Shown: positions 1 to 10,098, numbered from the stretch's first letter. The stretch: 64,000 bases of DNA from Emergencia sp. 1XD21-10 (GCF_009936045.1 NZ_QWEQ01000018.1:1-64000), one strand, 5' to 3'. Notes: a model not told the origin generated them from the sequence alone. A program made the numbers and translations.

Positions 1-5
1 GCCAC

Positions 6-22
6 GCACCATTTCTTGGTGC
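6..22. repeat. small perfect hairpin downstream of pheT
   Basis: A perfect 6-bp inverted repeat (GCACCA, 5-nt loop, TGGTGC) lies in the GC-rich 90 bases beyond the pheT stop. No T-run follows on either strand, so it is not a convincing terminator. I recognise no gene in bases 1-90. Confidence 0.3.
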
Positions 23-90
23 TGCACTCCTGACGGGGGTCCTACCTACGACTCCTCTTCGCCGTCATTCTTCCGGCTCGACTCGCCGGG

Positions 91-2538
91 TTAGGACTCC
101 CTTATTACAGCCTTGAATGCGTCTTTCAGGGCTTCTAAAACTTTGCTGTGTACGCCGTCGGTTTCTTCGTCGGTCAGGGTCTTTTCGTCGTGTCTGTAGG
201 TCAAGCTGAACGCAACGCTCTTCTTGCCTTCATCCACCTGCTGACCTCTGTAAACATCAAAGAGTTTCACATCTCTGAGAATCTCTGTACCAGACTCCCT
301 GATTACTTTTTCAATGTCACGCACCTGTAAATCCTCGTCAACAATCATTGCGATATCTCTTGAAGTTGACGGATACTTCGGCGGCTGATGGTACAGAATT
401 TCTCTATTTGAAAGTTCTACAATCACGTCAAAGAACAGTTCACTGATATATGCACGTGTTCCAATTCCGTATCTTTCGCTCACGTCTGGATGTACTTCAC
501 CCATGATGCCCAGTTCAACCTCCTGACCATTTGCGTCTTTGGTGATAATACGAGCACATCTGCCCGGGTGATATACCTTGTAGTCAGATTCAGCTACAAA
601 ATCCAGTTCTTTAATTCCCAGTCTCTCCAGCATGGTACCGATGATTCCTTTCAGTGTAAAGAAATCTTCATCTTTGCCGTAAAGACCGAGAGACAAGTTA
701 TAAGATTCAATCGGAAGAGCCTTTGGATCCATCAGATTGTTCATAAAGGTCAAAGCAAGCTCATAGGCTCCTACTCTTTCGATATTTCTTGCATAGTTTC
801 TGCCCAGAACTTCTAACATACCTGGTGTCAGAAGGGTTCTCATGGCAGCAGTTTCTTCTCCCATCGGATTGATGATTTCAACCAGATTTCTTTCCCAGGA
901 ATCTTCTTCAATTCCGATGTTATCTAAAATTTTGTTGTTGGAGAAAGAATAGGTCTGAATCTCATTAAGACCCATGCCGCAGAGCAGGTTTCTAGTCATA
1001 TCACGCAGTCCCCAGCTCTTGGAAACGGTTCCAACGGTATCAGCCTTCGGCAGTGTCAGCGGTAAATTATCAAATCCATACAATCTTGCAATTTCTTCGA
1101 CACAGTCAATTTCTTCCTTCATATCCTGACGAACAGTCGGCGGAGTTACCAGCATGATATCACCTTCACCTTCTACCTGCATGTCAAGTCTTCTCAGATA
1201 TCCTTCCATCTCTTCTCTAGGAATATCAGTGCCAAGCACCTTATTCACCTTGCTGACCCTACAGCTGATAGTTACAGGCTTTTGCGGATTGTGATACACA
1301 TCCACGCTGCCGTTTAAGACTTTACCACAGCCCAGCATTTCTACCAGCTTACAAACTCTGTCAGCTGCTGCTTCAGCAAGGTTCGGATCCAGTCCTCTTT
1401 CGTATCTTGCAGAGGCCTCCGTTCTCATTTCCAGCTTCTTCATAGAGCGATGAATGGAATTCTTGTGGAAGCATGCGGACTCTACCAGTACTGTGTTGGT
1501 ATCATCTACGATTTCAGAGTTGAGACCACCCATGATGCCTGCGATACCGATTGGTTTTTCAGCATCGTTAATCATCAGCGTATCGGAGTAGATATCTCTT
1601 TCCTGTCCATCCAGAGTGGTAAACTTGTCGCCGTCTTTTGCCACGTCAACGATGATTTTTCTGCCTGCAACGCTTCTGATATCAAATGCATGGAGCGGCT
1701 GACCGTATTCCATCATGACAAAGTTGGTGATATCTACCATATTATTAATCGGTCTCATGCCAGCTGCCATCAGTCTTTTCTGCAGCCACCACGGAGACTG
1801 CTTGATTTTTACGTCTTTAATGACTCTTGCAGTGTAACGCAGACAGTTCTCGTTTCTGACTTCTACGGAAATGTAGTCGGACGCGTTTTCATCGGTCTTT
1901 TCGCATTCGTTTTCCGGATAAGTCATTCTCTCTTCAAATACTGCAGCTGCTTCCTTTGCCATACCCAGCATGCACAGGCAGTCCGGACGGTTTGGCGTAA
2001 TGCAGAAGTCGATGGCATAATCGTGAAGTCCCAAAGCTTCCACAAAGTCTTCACCCAGATGTTCGTCCCAGTTGCCTGGCAGCATCCAAATACCATCTTT
2101 GGAAATATACGGTGCAATCTTATCTTCGATCCCCAGTTCCTGTGGTCCGCACATCATACCATTGGAAACAATGCCTCTCAGCTTGCCCTTGGTAATCTTT
2201 ACACCGCCTTCTACCTTTGGCTGACCGTGAAGCGGTCCCGGAATATGGCTGTTATGCTTTGCAATCGGGCAGTAACCACCCTCGTAAATGTTGGTCGCTC
2301 CCGTTACAATCTGCAGCGGCTCATCTTCTCCCACGTTAATCTGGCAAACGACCAGTTTATCTGCGTCAGGGTGCTGTTCGATTTTATCGATTCTACCAAC
2401 CACAACACCTTCAATACCAGTCCCAAGCTCATCACAAGTTTCCATATCAGAGCCGGACATAATCATGCGGTTGCAAAATTCCTCAATTGGCACATTGACA
2501 TCTGTATAATCTTTTAACCAATTTAATGATACTAACAT
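91..2538 (-). CDS. pheT: phenylalanine-tRNA ligase beta subunit
   Basis: This is the large subunit of the alpha2-beta2 cytoplasmic enzyme that charges tRNA-Phe. Its 815 residues match the usual bacterial length. The N-terminus has the conserved start MLVSLNWLKDY and a tRNA-binding OB fold at about residues 40-150. A B3/B4 editing region and a B5 region follow, and the C-terminal 95 residues form the anticodon-binding ferredoxin-fold domain (KYPSTSRDIAMIVDEDL). It starts 13 bp after pheS, so the two are co-transcribed in the order pheS-pheT. No T-box leader was recognised upstream of the pair. The identification is secure. Confidence 0.97.
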   Translation of the reverse strand: MLVSLNWLKDYTDVNVPIEEFCNRMIMSGSDMETCDELGTGIEGVVVGRIDKIEQHPDADKLVVCQINVGEDEPLQIVTGATNIYEGGYCPIAKHNSHIPGPLHGQPKVEGGVKITKGKLRGIVSNGMMCGPQELGIEDKIAPYISKDGIWMLPGNWDEHLGEDFVEALGLHDYAIDFCITPNRPDCLCMLGMAKEAAAVFEERMTYPENECEKTDENASDYISVEVRNENCLRYTARVIKDVKIKQSPWWLQKRLMAAGMRPINNMVDITNFVMMEYGQPLHAFDIRSVAGRKIIVDVAKDGDKFTTLDGQERDIYSDTLMINDAEKPIGIAGIMGGLNSEIVDDTNTVLVESACFHKNSIHRSMKKLEMRTEASARYERGLDPNLAEAAADRVCKLVEMLGCGKVLNGSVDVYHNPQKPVTISCRVSKVNKVLGTDIPREEMEGYLRRLDMQVEGEGDIMLVTPPTVRQDMKEEIDCVEEIARLYGFDNLPLTLPKADTVGTVSKSWGLRDMTRNLLCGMGLNEIQTYSFSNNKILDNIGIEEDSWERNLVEIINPMGEETAAMRTLLTPGMLEVLGRNYARNIERVGAYELALTFMNNLMDPKALPIESYNLSLGLYGKDEDFFTLKGIIGTMLERLGIKELDFVAESDYKVYHPGRCARIITKDANGQEVELGIMGEVHPDVSERYGIGTRAYISELFFDVIVELSNREILYHQPPKYPSTSRDIAMIVDEDLQVRDIEKVIRESGTEILRDVKLFDVYRGQQVDEGKKSVAFSLTYRHDEKTLTDEETDGVHSKVLEALKDAFKAVIRES

Positions 2539-2551
2539 TGTATATAACCTC

Positions 2552-3574
2552 CTATTTGAACTGCTCGATGAATCTCATGTCGTTTTCATAGAGGTAACGA
2601 ATGTCATCGATTCCGTACTTCAGCATAGCGATTCTCTCTACACCCATACCTACTGCAAAGCCGGTATACTTTTCTGTATCGATGCCGCCTGCCTGGTGTA
2701 CGTGCGGGTGCGTCATACCGCAGCCCAGAATTTCAATCCAGCCGCTTCCTTTGCAAACAGGGCAGCCCTTGCCGCCGCATTTGAAACAGGAAACGTCCAT
2801 TTCTGCGCTCGGCTCGGTGAACGGGAAGTGACTCGGACGGAACTTGGTTCTTGTCTCCGGACCAAAGAGCTGTTTCGCCATATGGTCAAGAGATCCCTTT
2901 AGGTCGCCCATATTAATACCCTCACCGATAACCATCATTTCAATCTGATGGAACGTTGGAGAATGAGTAGCATCCGGGGTATCTACTCTGTAACATCTGC
3001 CCGGAATCAAAACTTTATATGGCAGCGCCAAATCGTGCTCTGCTCTGATTTCTGCCGAAGAGGTATGAGGTCTTAATACCGTATCTTCGCTTACATAGAA
3101 TGTATCGGTCATATCTCTTGCCGGATGGTTTTCCGGAGAGTTAAGCGCATCAAATGTGTTATACACCGTATCTACATCCGGTCCTTCGTAAACGGAGTAG
3201 CCCATGCCCTTAAAGATTTCTACTACTTCGTCGATTACCTGCGTAATCGGATGTTTTACACCGAATACGACTTCTTTGCCCGGCTCGGTTACATCAATTT
3301 TTTCTGCCTTGAACCTAGCTTCTCTTGCCTTTTCTTTTACCTCGGCAGCCTTCTCGGAAAGGAGCTGTTCAAACTCCGCCTTTGCTTTGTTGGCAGCCAT
3401 ACCCAGCGCTTTCTTTTCTTCTGGCGGAAGCTTGCCCATGGATTTCAGGATTGCTGTCAGTTCTCCCTTTTTACCGAGAATCTTTACTCTTACGTCTTCC
3501 GTATCTGCTAAAGAAGTGGCAGCTTCAAGCTGCGATTTTGCTTCTTCCAGCATTTGCTTCAGTTTCTCTTGCAT
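2552..3574 (-). CDS. pheS: phenylalanine-tRNA ligase alpha subunit
   Basis: This is the catalytic class II subunit of phenylalanyl-tRNA synthetase, which makes Phe-AMP and transfers Phe to tRNA. It is 340 residues long, the normal size. An N-terminal coiled-coil arm covers about residues 1-90. The class II core follows, with the motif-2 region HQIEMMVIGE and the conserved FRPSHFPFTEPSAEMD stretch. A CxxC pair (CFKCGGKGCPVC) is common in Firmicute PheS. It lies 47 bp downstream of the rRNA methyltransferase gene and just before pheT. Confidence 0.97.
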   Translation of the reverse strand: MQEKLKQMLEEAKSQLEAATSLADTEDVRVKILGKKGELTAILKSMGKLPPEEKKALGMAANKAKAEFEQLLSEKAAEVKEKAREARFKAEKIDVTEPGKEVVFGVKHPITQVIDEVVEIFKGMGYSVYEGPDVDTVYNTFDALNSPENHPARDMTDTFYVSEDTVLRPHTSSAEIRAEHDLALPYKVLIPGRCYRVDTPDATHSPTFHQIEMMVIGEGINMGDLKGSLDHMAKQLFGPETRTKFRPSHFPFTEPSAEMDVSCFKCGGKGCPVCKGSGWIEILGCGMTHPHVHQAGGIDTEKYTGFAVGMGVERIAMLKYGIDDIRYLYENDMRFIEQFK

Positions 3575-3621
3575 GTTCTTAAACCTCTTTTCAAATATTT
3601 CTTTGCCCTTATATACTAAAT

Positions 3622-4398
3622 TTATTTGTGCCTCGCAGCCTCGTACATTAGAATGCCCGCCGCTACAGAAGCATTGAGAGATTCCAATCTGCCCTTCATC
3701 GGAATCTTGACTTTGATGTCCGCCATTTCTATCAGTTCCAAAGATACGCCATTGCCTTCGTTTCCGATGACCAGGGCTGTGTCTTTGGAAAGGTCCACAT
3801 CAAAATAATCATTGTCGGTATCAAAGCAGGTGACCGTAAGGCGTTTGCCCAGACTGTCCACAAGCTTTCTAAGCTCCCTATTATCCTCGACATGAATAAT
3901 AGGGATCCTAAAGACAGATCCAGCTGCACTGCGAATGGTCTTCGGCGAATAGACATCACCTGTGCCCTTGACAATCACAGCAACAGCGTACCCTGCACCC
4001 TCGGCAGTCCGCAAAATGGTGCCGATATTGCCCGGATCCTGTAATCTATCCAAAACCACCAGATTGGTACCTGCACCGCATAGGCTCCCCAGCTCTTCTG
4101 CGCTATAGGTCTGCTTTTCTATGACGGCCATAATGCCCTGGCTGGTCTCAGTCTGTGCAATTTTGTCAAAGAGTTTCTCATCCATGACATAAATCTGCTG
4201 CGTCTTTAATGCTGGCGGAACCAGTGATTCCTTCCCTTTTTTGCTCACTATGTAATGAATCTGCTCAGAAGGTGTCTCCGCCAAAAGATTTTCTCCCTCG
4301 ACGAGATAAAGTCCTTCTCTATCCCGATATTTCTTTTGAGATAGTTTCTGGCATTCCTTGAATATTCTGTTTTCCTTAGAACTAATTTCTTTTATCAT
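3622..4398 (-). CDS. SPOUT-family (TrmH/RlmB-like) RNA 2'-O-methyltransferase
   Basis: A SAM-dependent 2'-O-ribose methyltransferase of the SpoU/TrmH family, probably acting on 23S rRNA. The N-terminal part is a substrate-binding domain (YRDREGLYLVEGENLL). The three SPOUT motifs follow: LDRLQDPGNIGTILRTAEG, VIGNEGNGVS and IPMKGRLESLNASVAAGILM, which form the trefoil knot. I chose the ATG at 4398 (MIKEISSKENRIF) because the longer frame from 4446 would run through the ftsZ terminator hairpin. No clear ribosome binding site precedes 4398, so the start is uncertain. It often sits next to pheST in Firmicutes (for example ysgA in Bacillus). Confidence 0.85.
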   Translation of the reverse strand: MIKEISSKENRIFKECQKLSQKKYRDREGLYLVEGENLLAETPSEQIHYIVSKKGKESLVPPALKTQQIYVMDEKLFDKIAQTETSQGIMAVIEKQTYSAEELGSLCGAGTNLVVLDRLQDPGNIGTILRTAEGAGYAVAVIVKGTGDVYSPKTIRSAAGSVFRIPIIHVEDNRELRKLVDSLGKRLTVTCFDTDNDYFDVDLSKDTALVIGNEGNGVSLELIEMADIKVKIPMKGRLESLNASVAAGILMYEAARHK

Positions 4399-4411
4399 AG
4401 TAATTACACGA

Positions 4412-4440
4412 AAAAGCCGGTCAAAAAAATGCCGGCTTTT
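4412..4440 (-). terminator. rho-independent terminator after ftsZ
   Basis: An inverted repeat AAAAGCCGG / CCGGCTTTT with an 11-nt loop lies 18 bp past the ftsZ stop. Read on the minus strand, the stem is followed by TTTTTC. It is nearly symmetric and could also act on plus-strand transcripts. It sits immediately before the rRNA methyltransferase start, so that gene must have read-through or its own promoter. Confidence 0.75.
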
Positions 4441-4458
4441 AAACATAGCGCTTGTGTC

Positions 4459-5595
4459 TTATTTCTGCCCACTTAAGAAGTCAGGCAAATCGAATCTGGA
4501 ATTGCTCTGATCCTCGTCTTTGGTCTCTTCAAAGATTTCACCAAGGGTTACGCTTCTTCCTGTCAATCCATTTTCAGTGGTCACAACCTCCTGCGGTGAT
4601 TTCTTCTGGAAATTGCTATAGTTTACGGGAGCCTCATCAAGACCCTCTCCAAAGCCTGTTGCAATAACAGTGATTGCAACCTCATCATTCATTTCTTCGC
4701 TGACAGCCGCACCAAAGATCAGAATTGCTTCTCTATCTGCCTGTTCTTCTACCAGACTTGCAATTTCGTTGACTTCCAGCATACCCAGGTCATATCCGCC
4801 GGATACGTACAGCAGGATAGCTCTTGCACCTGCAATGGTAGTCTCAAGCAACGGACTTTCGATGGCGGATGTAACTGCATCCTTGGCTCTGTTCTCGCCG
4901 CTTCCTCTGCCCACACCCATGTGTGCAATACCTCTGTCCGTCATGACGCTCTTGACATCGGCGAAGTCTACGTTGATTAATGCAAAATCCGAAATCAAAT
5001 CAGAAATACCCTGTACACCCTGTCTCAGGATGTCGTCTGCCATAGTAAATGCCTGCAGCATGGAGGTGTTTCTCTCGCAGTTCTGTAACAATTTATCGTT
5101 TGGTACAACAACCAATGAGTCTACATACTTCTTTAAAAAGCCCAGCCCCAGTTCAGCCTGATCCTTTCTCTTCTTTCCTTCAAAGGAGAAAGGCTTGGTT
5201 ACAACGCCTACAGTAAGGATTCCAAGATCTTTGGAAGCCTTGGCAATAATCGGCGCTGCCCCTGTGCCAGTACCACCGCCCATACCGGCGGTAATAAAGA
5301 CCATATCGGAACCTTCTAAAAGGCTTGTAATCTCATCTAAAGTCTCTTCTGCAGATCTCTGTCCAACTTCTGGATTTCCTCCTGCTCCAAGACCCCTTGT
5401 CAGCTTCTCACCAATCTGAATTTTGGTTTCTGCCTTACATCTATTCAGCGCCTGCCTATCGGTATTGACTGCGATAAACTGCACGCCCTTCAAATCAGCC
5501 TCCATCATTCTATTGACTGCGTTACAGCCGCCGCCACCGACCCCGATGACCTTGATGACTGCTGCATTATCCTGACTTGTCTCAAATTGCAACAT
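4459..5595 (-). CDS. ftsZ: cell division GTPase FtsZ
   Basis: Tubulin-like GTPase that polymerises into the division ring. It is 378 residues long, typical for Clostridia. The nucleotide-binding signatures are visible: [14 protein letters not shown] near residue 18, the tubulin loop [10 protein letters not shown] near residue 106, and VVPNDKL. The C-terminus ends in the conserved peptide [11 protein letters not shown], which binds membrane tethers and regulators. A clear AAGGAGG site precedes the ATG. It follows ftsQ directly. ftsA, usually between ftsQ and ftsZ, is not here, so another membrane anchor (SepF-like) is inferred to be encoded elsewhere. Confidence 0.97.
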   Translation of the reverse strand: MLQFETSQDNAAVIKVIGVGGGGCNAVNRMMEADLKGVQFIAVNTDRQALNRCKAETKIQIGEKLTRGLGAGGNPEVGQRSAEETLDEITSLLEGSDMVFITAGMGGGTGTGAAPIIAKASKDLGILTVGVVTKPFSFEGKKRKDQAELGLGFLKKYVDSLVVVPNDKLLQNCERNTSMLQAFTMADDILRQGVQGISDLISDFALINVDFADVKSVMTDRGIAHMGVGRGSGENRAKDAVTSAIESPLLETTIAGARAILLYVSGGYDLGMLEVNEIASLVEEQADREAILIFGAAVSEEMNDEVAITVIATGFGEGLDEAPVNYSNFQKKSPQEVVTTENGLTGRSVTLGEIFEETKDEDQSNSRFDLPDFLSGQK

Positions 5596-5666
5596 GCTAA
5601 ATTGCCTCCTTGCATCCCATAATATATTTTATTTTATCACACAATTTATTTCTTTGCACCATTTTT

Positions 5667-6440
5667 TTATTCAAATTCTGGTGAAAACGGCATATAATTA
5701 TGCTCTCCCAGATGAATTGTGCCTCTCGTGGTGTCGCTTTTCAATAAATTGTTAATTACTTTCTGTAAGTCTCCGCTTTCCAGTCCGCTTAAAATTTGCT
5801 TTGCAGTGCCCTTTACCACAAGTGTGTCGTATATGTAAGCCCGCAGCACGATACTGGATACATCAATACGTTTAAAATAAACATCTCCATTCTGCATTGC
5901 GTGAAGCATAGTCAGCGTGGTTTTCAGCGTCGCTGCCTCCTCTGCCTCCACTTTTTCACCTGCTGACAACTTACTGATAGTAAGTCCCGTAAGCAGCGTA
6001 ATCTTAGGATCGACCTTGCTTTTTCTAAGAACTAGTCCATCTTTATCGATGACCACATACTGCTCGCCATAAACAATAGCCGCAATCTGAGTCCGCTCCT
6101 TAACCTCAATAATCAGCGTCGACGGAAGCTTCCGCCTTACACTGACTTCCTCAAAATAAGGATCCTTCAAAAGGTTGTCCTCAATTGTGCTAACATCACC
6201 GCCCCAGAAAATATTGTTGCCTGTGGTTGCTACTGCCAGGTTTCTCACTTCCTCTGCATCGTAATATCCGTTTCCGTCTACCTCAATAGTCTTGACGTCG
6301 AAAAAACTGGACGAAAGAAATAAAGCTGCCGCTGCAAAAATCCCAATGAACACACAAAACCGCAGCAAATAGTTTTTCTTCTTTCTGACCTTCTTTTTTC
6401 GTTCAACCTCTTTAAACTCTATATCCTTATACTCGCTCAT
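5667..6440 (-). CDS. ftsQ: cell division protein FtsQ/DivIB
   Basis: Bitopic divisome protein that links FtsL and FtsB-like partners to septal peptidoglycan synthesis. It is 257 residues long. A basic cytoplasmic tail (EVERKKKVRKKK) is followed by one membrane segment at about residues 25-46. The extracytoplasmic POTRA domain begins at DVKTIEVDGNGYYDAEEV and the FtsQ/DivIB beta domain follows. The start overlaps the end of murG by 14 bp, which suggests translational coupling. It is followed by ftsZ. Confidence 0.92.
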   Translation of the reverse strand: MSEYKDIEFKEVERKKKVRKKKNYLLRFCVFIGIFAAAALFLSSSFFDVKTIEVDGNGYYDAEEVRNLAVATTGNNIFWGGDVSTIEDNLLKDPYFEEVSVRRKLPSTLIIEVKERTQIAAIVYGEQYVVIDKDGLVLRKSKVDPKITLLTGLTISKLSAGEKVEAEEAATLKTTLTMLHAMQNGDVYFKRIDVSSIVLRAYIYDTLVVKGTAKQILSGLESGDLQKVINNLLKSDTTRGTIHLGEHNYMPFSPEFE

Positions 6441-7533
6441 CCTTTTTCATCTCCGCATAAATCAGTTCAGTTGCCTCAAGAGGTGCGCAGGCTTTGCTTG
6501 CATTGCTCATCTCAGTAAGAGTCGTTAGATTATTTCTAAGTCTCATCACTTCAGAAAGAAGCAGCTCCGAAGTCAGATTTTTTTCTTCGATAAGAACTGC
6601 GCCGCCCTTGTCCGCTACAGATTTTGCATTAAAGAACTGGTGGTTGCCCGTTACGTTTGGTGACGGAATCAGGATCGAAGCCTTTCCGCAGACCGTGGTT
6701 TCAGCTACAGACAAAGCCCCTGCACGGCTTATGATAAGGTCTGACGCACCCAGATAAGTTTCCATGTCATTGATATAGGACTTCACCCGAATGTTGGGCT
6801 GTATCTCGATATTCTTTTCTTCAGCTTTTTTCAAAATTTCATCATAGTACTGACTGCCTGTTCCAAAGATAAAGGTCACACCTTTATGACCGTTTACCGC
6901 TTCCATCAAATCAAAAGCTACTTCGTTGATTTTTTCAGCGCCTTGGCTTCCGCCAAAGGAAAATATTACAAAATCATTGCTTCCAATATCAAGTTTTTCT
7001 CTTGCAGCCCGCTGATCCACATCATAAAACCGCTGACGTACCGGATTTCCTACATTCACATGTTTTTCCGGCTGATGAAAATAATGACTTGCCTCCGGAA
7101 ATCCCAGGAAAATTTTATCCGCAAATTTTTCCAGCGTCTTATTTGCTACACCCGGATAAGCATTCTGCTCGTGAAGATAGCACTTTGCACCGTATTTATG
7201 CGCTGCATACATGACTGGCACGCAGACAAAGCCGCCGGTTCCTACCACAGCATCAGGCTTAAACTTCTTCATAATCCTAAGCGCCTGACCAATCCCGCGC
7301 ATCGTAGAAAGTCCAGTGTCGAAAATCTTAAAAATGTTACGCCGATCAAGCCACTTTGCTGATACCAGCTCCATCGGATAGCCCGTACCCGGCACGATGT
7401 CCTTTTCAAGTCCGATGTCATTTCCAATATAGAGAATTTCTGAATCCGGTTCTTTTTCTTTTATTTTATCTGCAATGGCAATGGCAGGATAAATATGTCC
7501 GCCGGAGCCGCCGCCTGTTACAATCACTCTCAT
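6427..7533 (-). CDS. murG: UDP-GlcNAc : lipid I N-acetylglucosaminyltransferase MurG
   Basis: Peripheral membrane GT-B glycosyltransferase that adds GlcNAc to lipid I to make lipid II. The N-terminal glycine-rich loop TGGGSGGHIYPAIAIADK and the C-terminal donor-binding region (SRAGALSVAE, then NVTGNHQFFNAKSV) are typical. I start at the ATG at 7533 (MRVIVTGGG) because GAGGAGAG lies 6-8 nt upstream; a TTG five codons earlier overlaps that site. It sits between ftsW and ftsQ in the dcw order. Confidence 0.96.
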   Translation of the reverse strand: MRVIVTGGGSGGHIYPAIAIADKIKEKEPDSEILYIGNDIGLEKDIVPGTGYPMELVSAKWLDRRNIFKIFDTGLSTMRGIGQALRIMKKFKPDAVVGTGGFVCVPVMYAAHKYGAKCYLHEQNAYPGVANKTLEKFADKIFLGFPEASHYFHQPEKHVNVGNPVRQRFYDVDQRAAREKLDIGSNDFVIFSFGGSQGAEKINEVAFDLMEAVNGHKGVTFIFGTGSQYYDEILKKAEEKNIEIQPNIRVKSYINDMETYLGASDLIISRAGALSVAETTVCGKASILIPSPNVTGNHQFFNAKSVADKGGAVLIEEKNLTSELLLSEVMRLRNNLTTLTEMSNASKACAPLEATELIYAEMKKDERV

Positions 7534-7564
7534 TTTTTCTCTCCTCAATCTGCCTTAACCTGTC

Positions 7565-8722
7565 TTAATGCATTTTTGTCTTGCCGCTCTCTTCACTGCT
7601 GCCGCTCTGTCTGGAAATGTTCAGTATAATCCCCGAGCACCCCATGAAAATCCAGAGGGCATTACCGCCGTAACTGATAAACGGCAGGGCGATACCTGTC
7701 GCCGGCATAGATGAAGTCACAACCGCAATATTTAAAACAACCTGCAGACCAATCATGATGGTGATTCCGCCCGCAAGAAGCATACCGAAACGGTCCGGCG
7801 CGTTGAGGCATACGTGAAAGCATCTCCAAATCAGCACCGCATAAACAGCCAGTAAAATCAGAAGCCCTATGAGCCCCAGTTCTTCGCCGATAATGGCAAT
7901 GATGAAGTCATTCTGCGGTTCAGGCAGGTACAAATTCTTTTGGATGCTCTTGCCAAGTCCCAGACCAAATAATCCGCCGGAACCGAGAGCAAGCAGAGAC
8001 TGTACTACCTGAAAGCCATCGCCGAGAGCGTCTGCAAAAGGATCTGTAAAAGCTACAATTCTCTTCTTCCAATGCCGCATACCGATGTCGTCTCCGATAG
8101 CAATCAGTCCGACCACAGCCGCGCTTCCGGCGACTGCTGCACCAATCACGTATCTCCACTGCAGTCCTGCAAGAAACATGATTCCCGCAATAATACCGCA
8201 CACCGTGATAGCCGTAGAAAGGTTCGGCTGCTTGATAATCAGACCGCCAAAGACCCCCATTAGTATCAGCAGCGGTAAAACACCTTTACTAAAAGACAAT
8301 ATCAGCTTTGTATCGCTTGCCAGAAATGACGCCGTAAAAATAATCACGGCAACCTTTGCAATTTCTCCCGGCATAATGGTGAAGCCGATGTAAAGGGCTC
8401 TCGTCGCACCGCCTTCCTCTCTGCCCAGTGGAGTCAATACCAGAAGCAGAAGGATAAAGCTGGCAAGAAGAATCAGGATAGAAAGCCGCCTGAAAAGGTG
8501 GTAATCCAAATAGGAGCAGACCGCCATAATCACAAATCCACTGAGGGCAAAGATACCCTGCCTGATCAGGTAATCATAAGGAGAGCCTGACTCGTTGATA
8601 GATTTATAATAGCTAGCGCTGAAAACCATAACTACCCCAAAGATGACTAAAATTGTCACCATAGCAATAATTACAAAATCGCTCGCTCTTAAGTTTTTCC
8701 TGCTCCATAAGTTTAATTTCAT
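7565..8722 (-). CDS. ftsW: SEDS-family septal peptidoglycan polymerase FtsW
   Basis: Polytopic SEDS glycosyltransferase that polymerises lipid II at the septum together with a class B penicillin-binding protein. It has about 385 residues and ten predicted membrane segments. Conserved blocks are seen: MVFSASYYKSI near the start, the large extracytoplasmic loop around HWKKRIVAFTDPFADALGDGFQ, and the C-terminal ALPFISYGGNALW. The ATG at 8722 shares one base with the murD stop (TAATG), which decides this start over the upstream frame opening and implies coupled translation. Confidence 0.95.
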   Translation of the reverse strand: MKLNLWSRKNLRASDFVIIAMVTILVIFGVVMVFSASYYKSINESGSPYDYLIRQGIFALSGFVIMAVCSYLDYHLFRRLSILILLASFILLLLVLTPLGREEGGATRALYIGFTIMPGEIAKVAVIIFTASFLASDTKLILSFSKGVLPLLILMGVFGGLIIKQPNLSTAITVCGIIAGIMFLAGLQWRYVIGAAVAGSAAVVGLIAIGDDIGMRHWKKRIVAFTDPFADALGDGFQVVQSLLALGSGGLFGLGLGKSIQKNLYLPEPQNDFIIAIIGEELGLIGLLILLAVYAVLIWRCFHVCLNAPDRFGMLLAGGITIMIGLQVVLNIAVVTSSMPATGIALPFISYGGNALWIFMGCSGIILNISRQSGSSEESGKTKMH

Positions 8723-10098
8723 TATCTGTCTAACCCGCTGACACACTGCTTAAAGTGGTCTCCCCTTTGTTCAAAATTATCATACATATCCCAGCTTGCA
8801 CAAGCAGGGGAAAGCAGCACCGTATCTCCCGGCTCTGCCATCTGCGCCGCCATGCGCACACATTCGTCCATATTCTTGCAGCTTACAAAGTCGGTAAATC
8901 CCGCCTTTTCCGCCGCTTCTTTAATCATATGCGCATCTCTACCAAGAAGAATTAACTGTTTTATGCTGCCGTCAAATTCCTTCACCAGTTCTGCGAAATC
9001 CTGTCCCTTGGCATCGCCGCCTGCAATGAGCAGGATATCCTTTTTGATAGCCCTGATTGCTGTCACTGCCGCATCCACATTGGTTCCCTTGGAATCGTTA
9101 TAGTATTTTACGCCGTCTACCTCACCGCAGTATTCCAGTCTGTGGGCAACACCGCCAAAGCTTTTGATAGTATCTGCAATCACCTTAGGTTCAATCCCCG
9201 CAAAATAGCAAATTGCTGCTGCCGCCAGCACATTTTCCAAATTGTGACTGCCGATGATTAAAAGATCATCAACTGCGCATATTTCTATTATATCTCCATT
9301 TTTCGTTTTCATGACAATCTGCCCGTCTTTGACAAATGCGCCAAAAGGCAGTTCTTCTTTTCTGCTGAAAGGCACGATATTTGCCTTGCAGTCCTTTGCC
9401 AACGCATAACAGGCTTTGTCATCGTAATTGATGACCAGATAACCGTCTTCTCTCTGGTTTTCAAAGATCTTCGCTTTCGCTTTTCCATAAGCTTCCATGG
9501 TATGATGACGATTTAAATGATCCGGGGTCAGATTCAAAATTGCCGACACCACTGGCTTAAAGTACCTGGTGGTCTCCAGTTGAAAACTGCTGGTTTCCGT
9601 TACCAGCCATGCGTCCTCCTCTGCGTCCATAGAAGCAGAAATCACAGCCACACCGATATTGCCGACCACGTAGGTTTTTCTCTTCGCCGCCTTGAAAATT
9701 TCGCCAACTAGCGTGGTTGTGGTAGTCTTCCCATTGGTTCCTGTGATCGCAGCATACCGACCGTGTCCGATTCGATAAGCAATTTCAAGTTCTCCTATGA
9801 TTTCCACACCGGCTTCCTGGGCTTCCTTGATAAAAGCAAGCTCAGGGCTCACACCCGGGCTTAAAATCAGCATATCGAACTGCCCCATATCAGCCGGCAC
9901 CCTGTCAAAGTAACAGGTTACCCCTCTGCCCCTGAGGAAGGCAAGAAGCTGTCCATCTATCTTTTCTTCCTTTTTTGAATCCTGAATGGAAACTTCTGCG
10001 GAAAGGCGAAGCATTGCCTGTGCTGCAGCAATTCCTGATTTTCCCAGACCTACGATTAAAACTTTTTTATTTCGAATGTTGTTTAAATTTCCACTCAT
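8722..10098 (-). CDS. murD: UDP-N-acetylmuramoyl-L-alanine--D-glutamate ligase MurD
   Basis: Cytoplasmic ATP-dependent ligase that adds D-Glu to UDP-MurNAc-L-Ala. It is 458 residues long, normal for the family. An N-terminal Rossmann-like UDP-binding part (VLIVGLGKSGIAAAQAM) is followed by the ATP-binding loop TGTNGKTTTTTLVGE near residue 118. The Mur central motif NLTPDHLNRH and the C-terminal ligase domain follow (YNDSKGTNVDAAVTAI, LLSPACASWDMYDNFEQRG). It lies between mraY and ftsW and overlaps ftsW by one base. Confidence 0.97.
   Translation of the reverse strand: MSGNLNNIRNKKVLIVGLGKSGIAAAQAMLRLSAEVSIQDSKKEEKIDGQLLAFLRGRGVTCYFDRVPADMGQFDMLILSPGVSPELAFIKEAQEAGVEIIGELEIAYRIGHGRYAAITGTNGKTTTTTLVGEIFKAAKRKTYVVGNIGVAVISASMDAEEDAWLVTETSSFQLETTRYFKPVVSAILNLTPDHLNRHHTMEAYGKAKAKIFENQREDGYLVINYDDKACYALAKDCKANIVPFSRKEELPFGAFVKDGQIVMKTKNGDIIEICAVDDLLIIGSHNLENVLAAAAICYFAGIEPKVIADTIKSFGGVAHRLEYCGEVDGVKYYNDSKGTNVDAAVTAIRAIKKDILLIAGGDAKGQDFAELVKEFDGSIKQLILLGRDAHMIKEAAEKAGFTDFVSCKNMDECVRMAAQMAEPGDTVLLSPACASWDMYDNFEQRGDHFKQCVSGLDR

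Noticed and set aside
1450-2517. A 355-codon plus-strand open frame opposite pheT
   Set aside because: Lies wholly antisense to pheT; the protein has no recognisable domain and is a shadow frame.
2552-4398. A T-box leader before pheS
   Set aside because: pheS is preceded within 47 bp by the rRNA methyltransferase gene, and no T-box sequence or specifier hairpin is visible.
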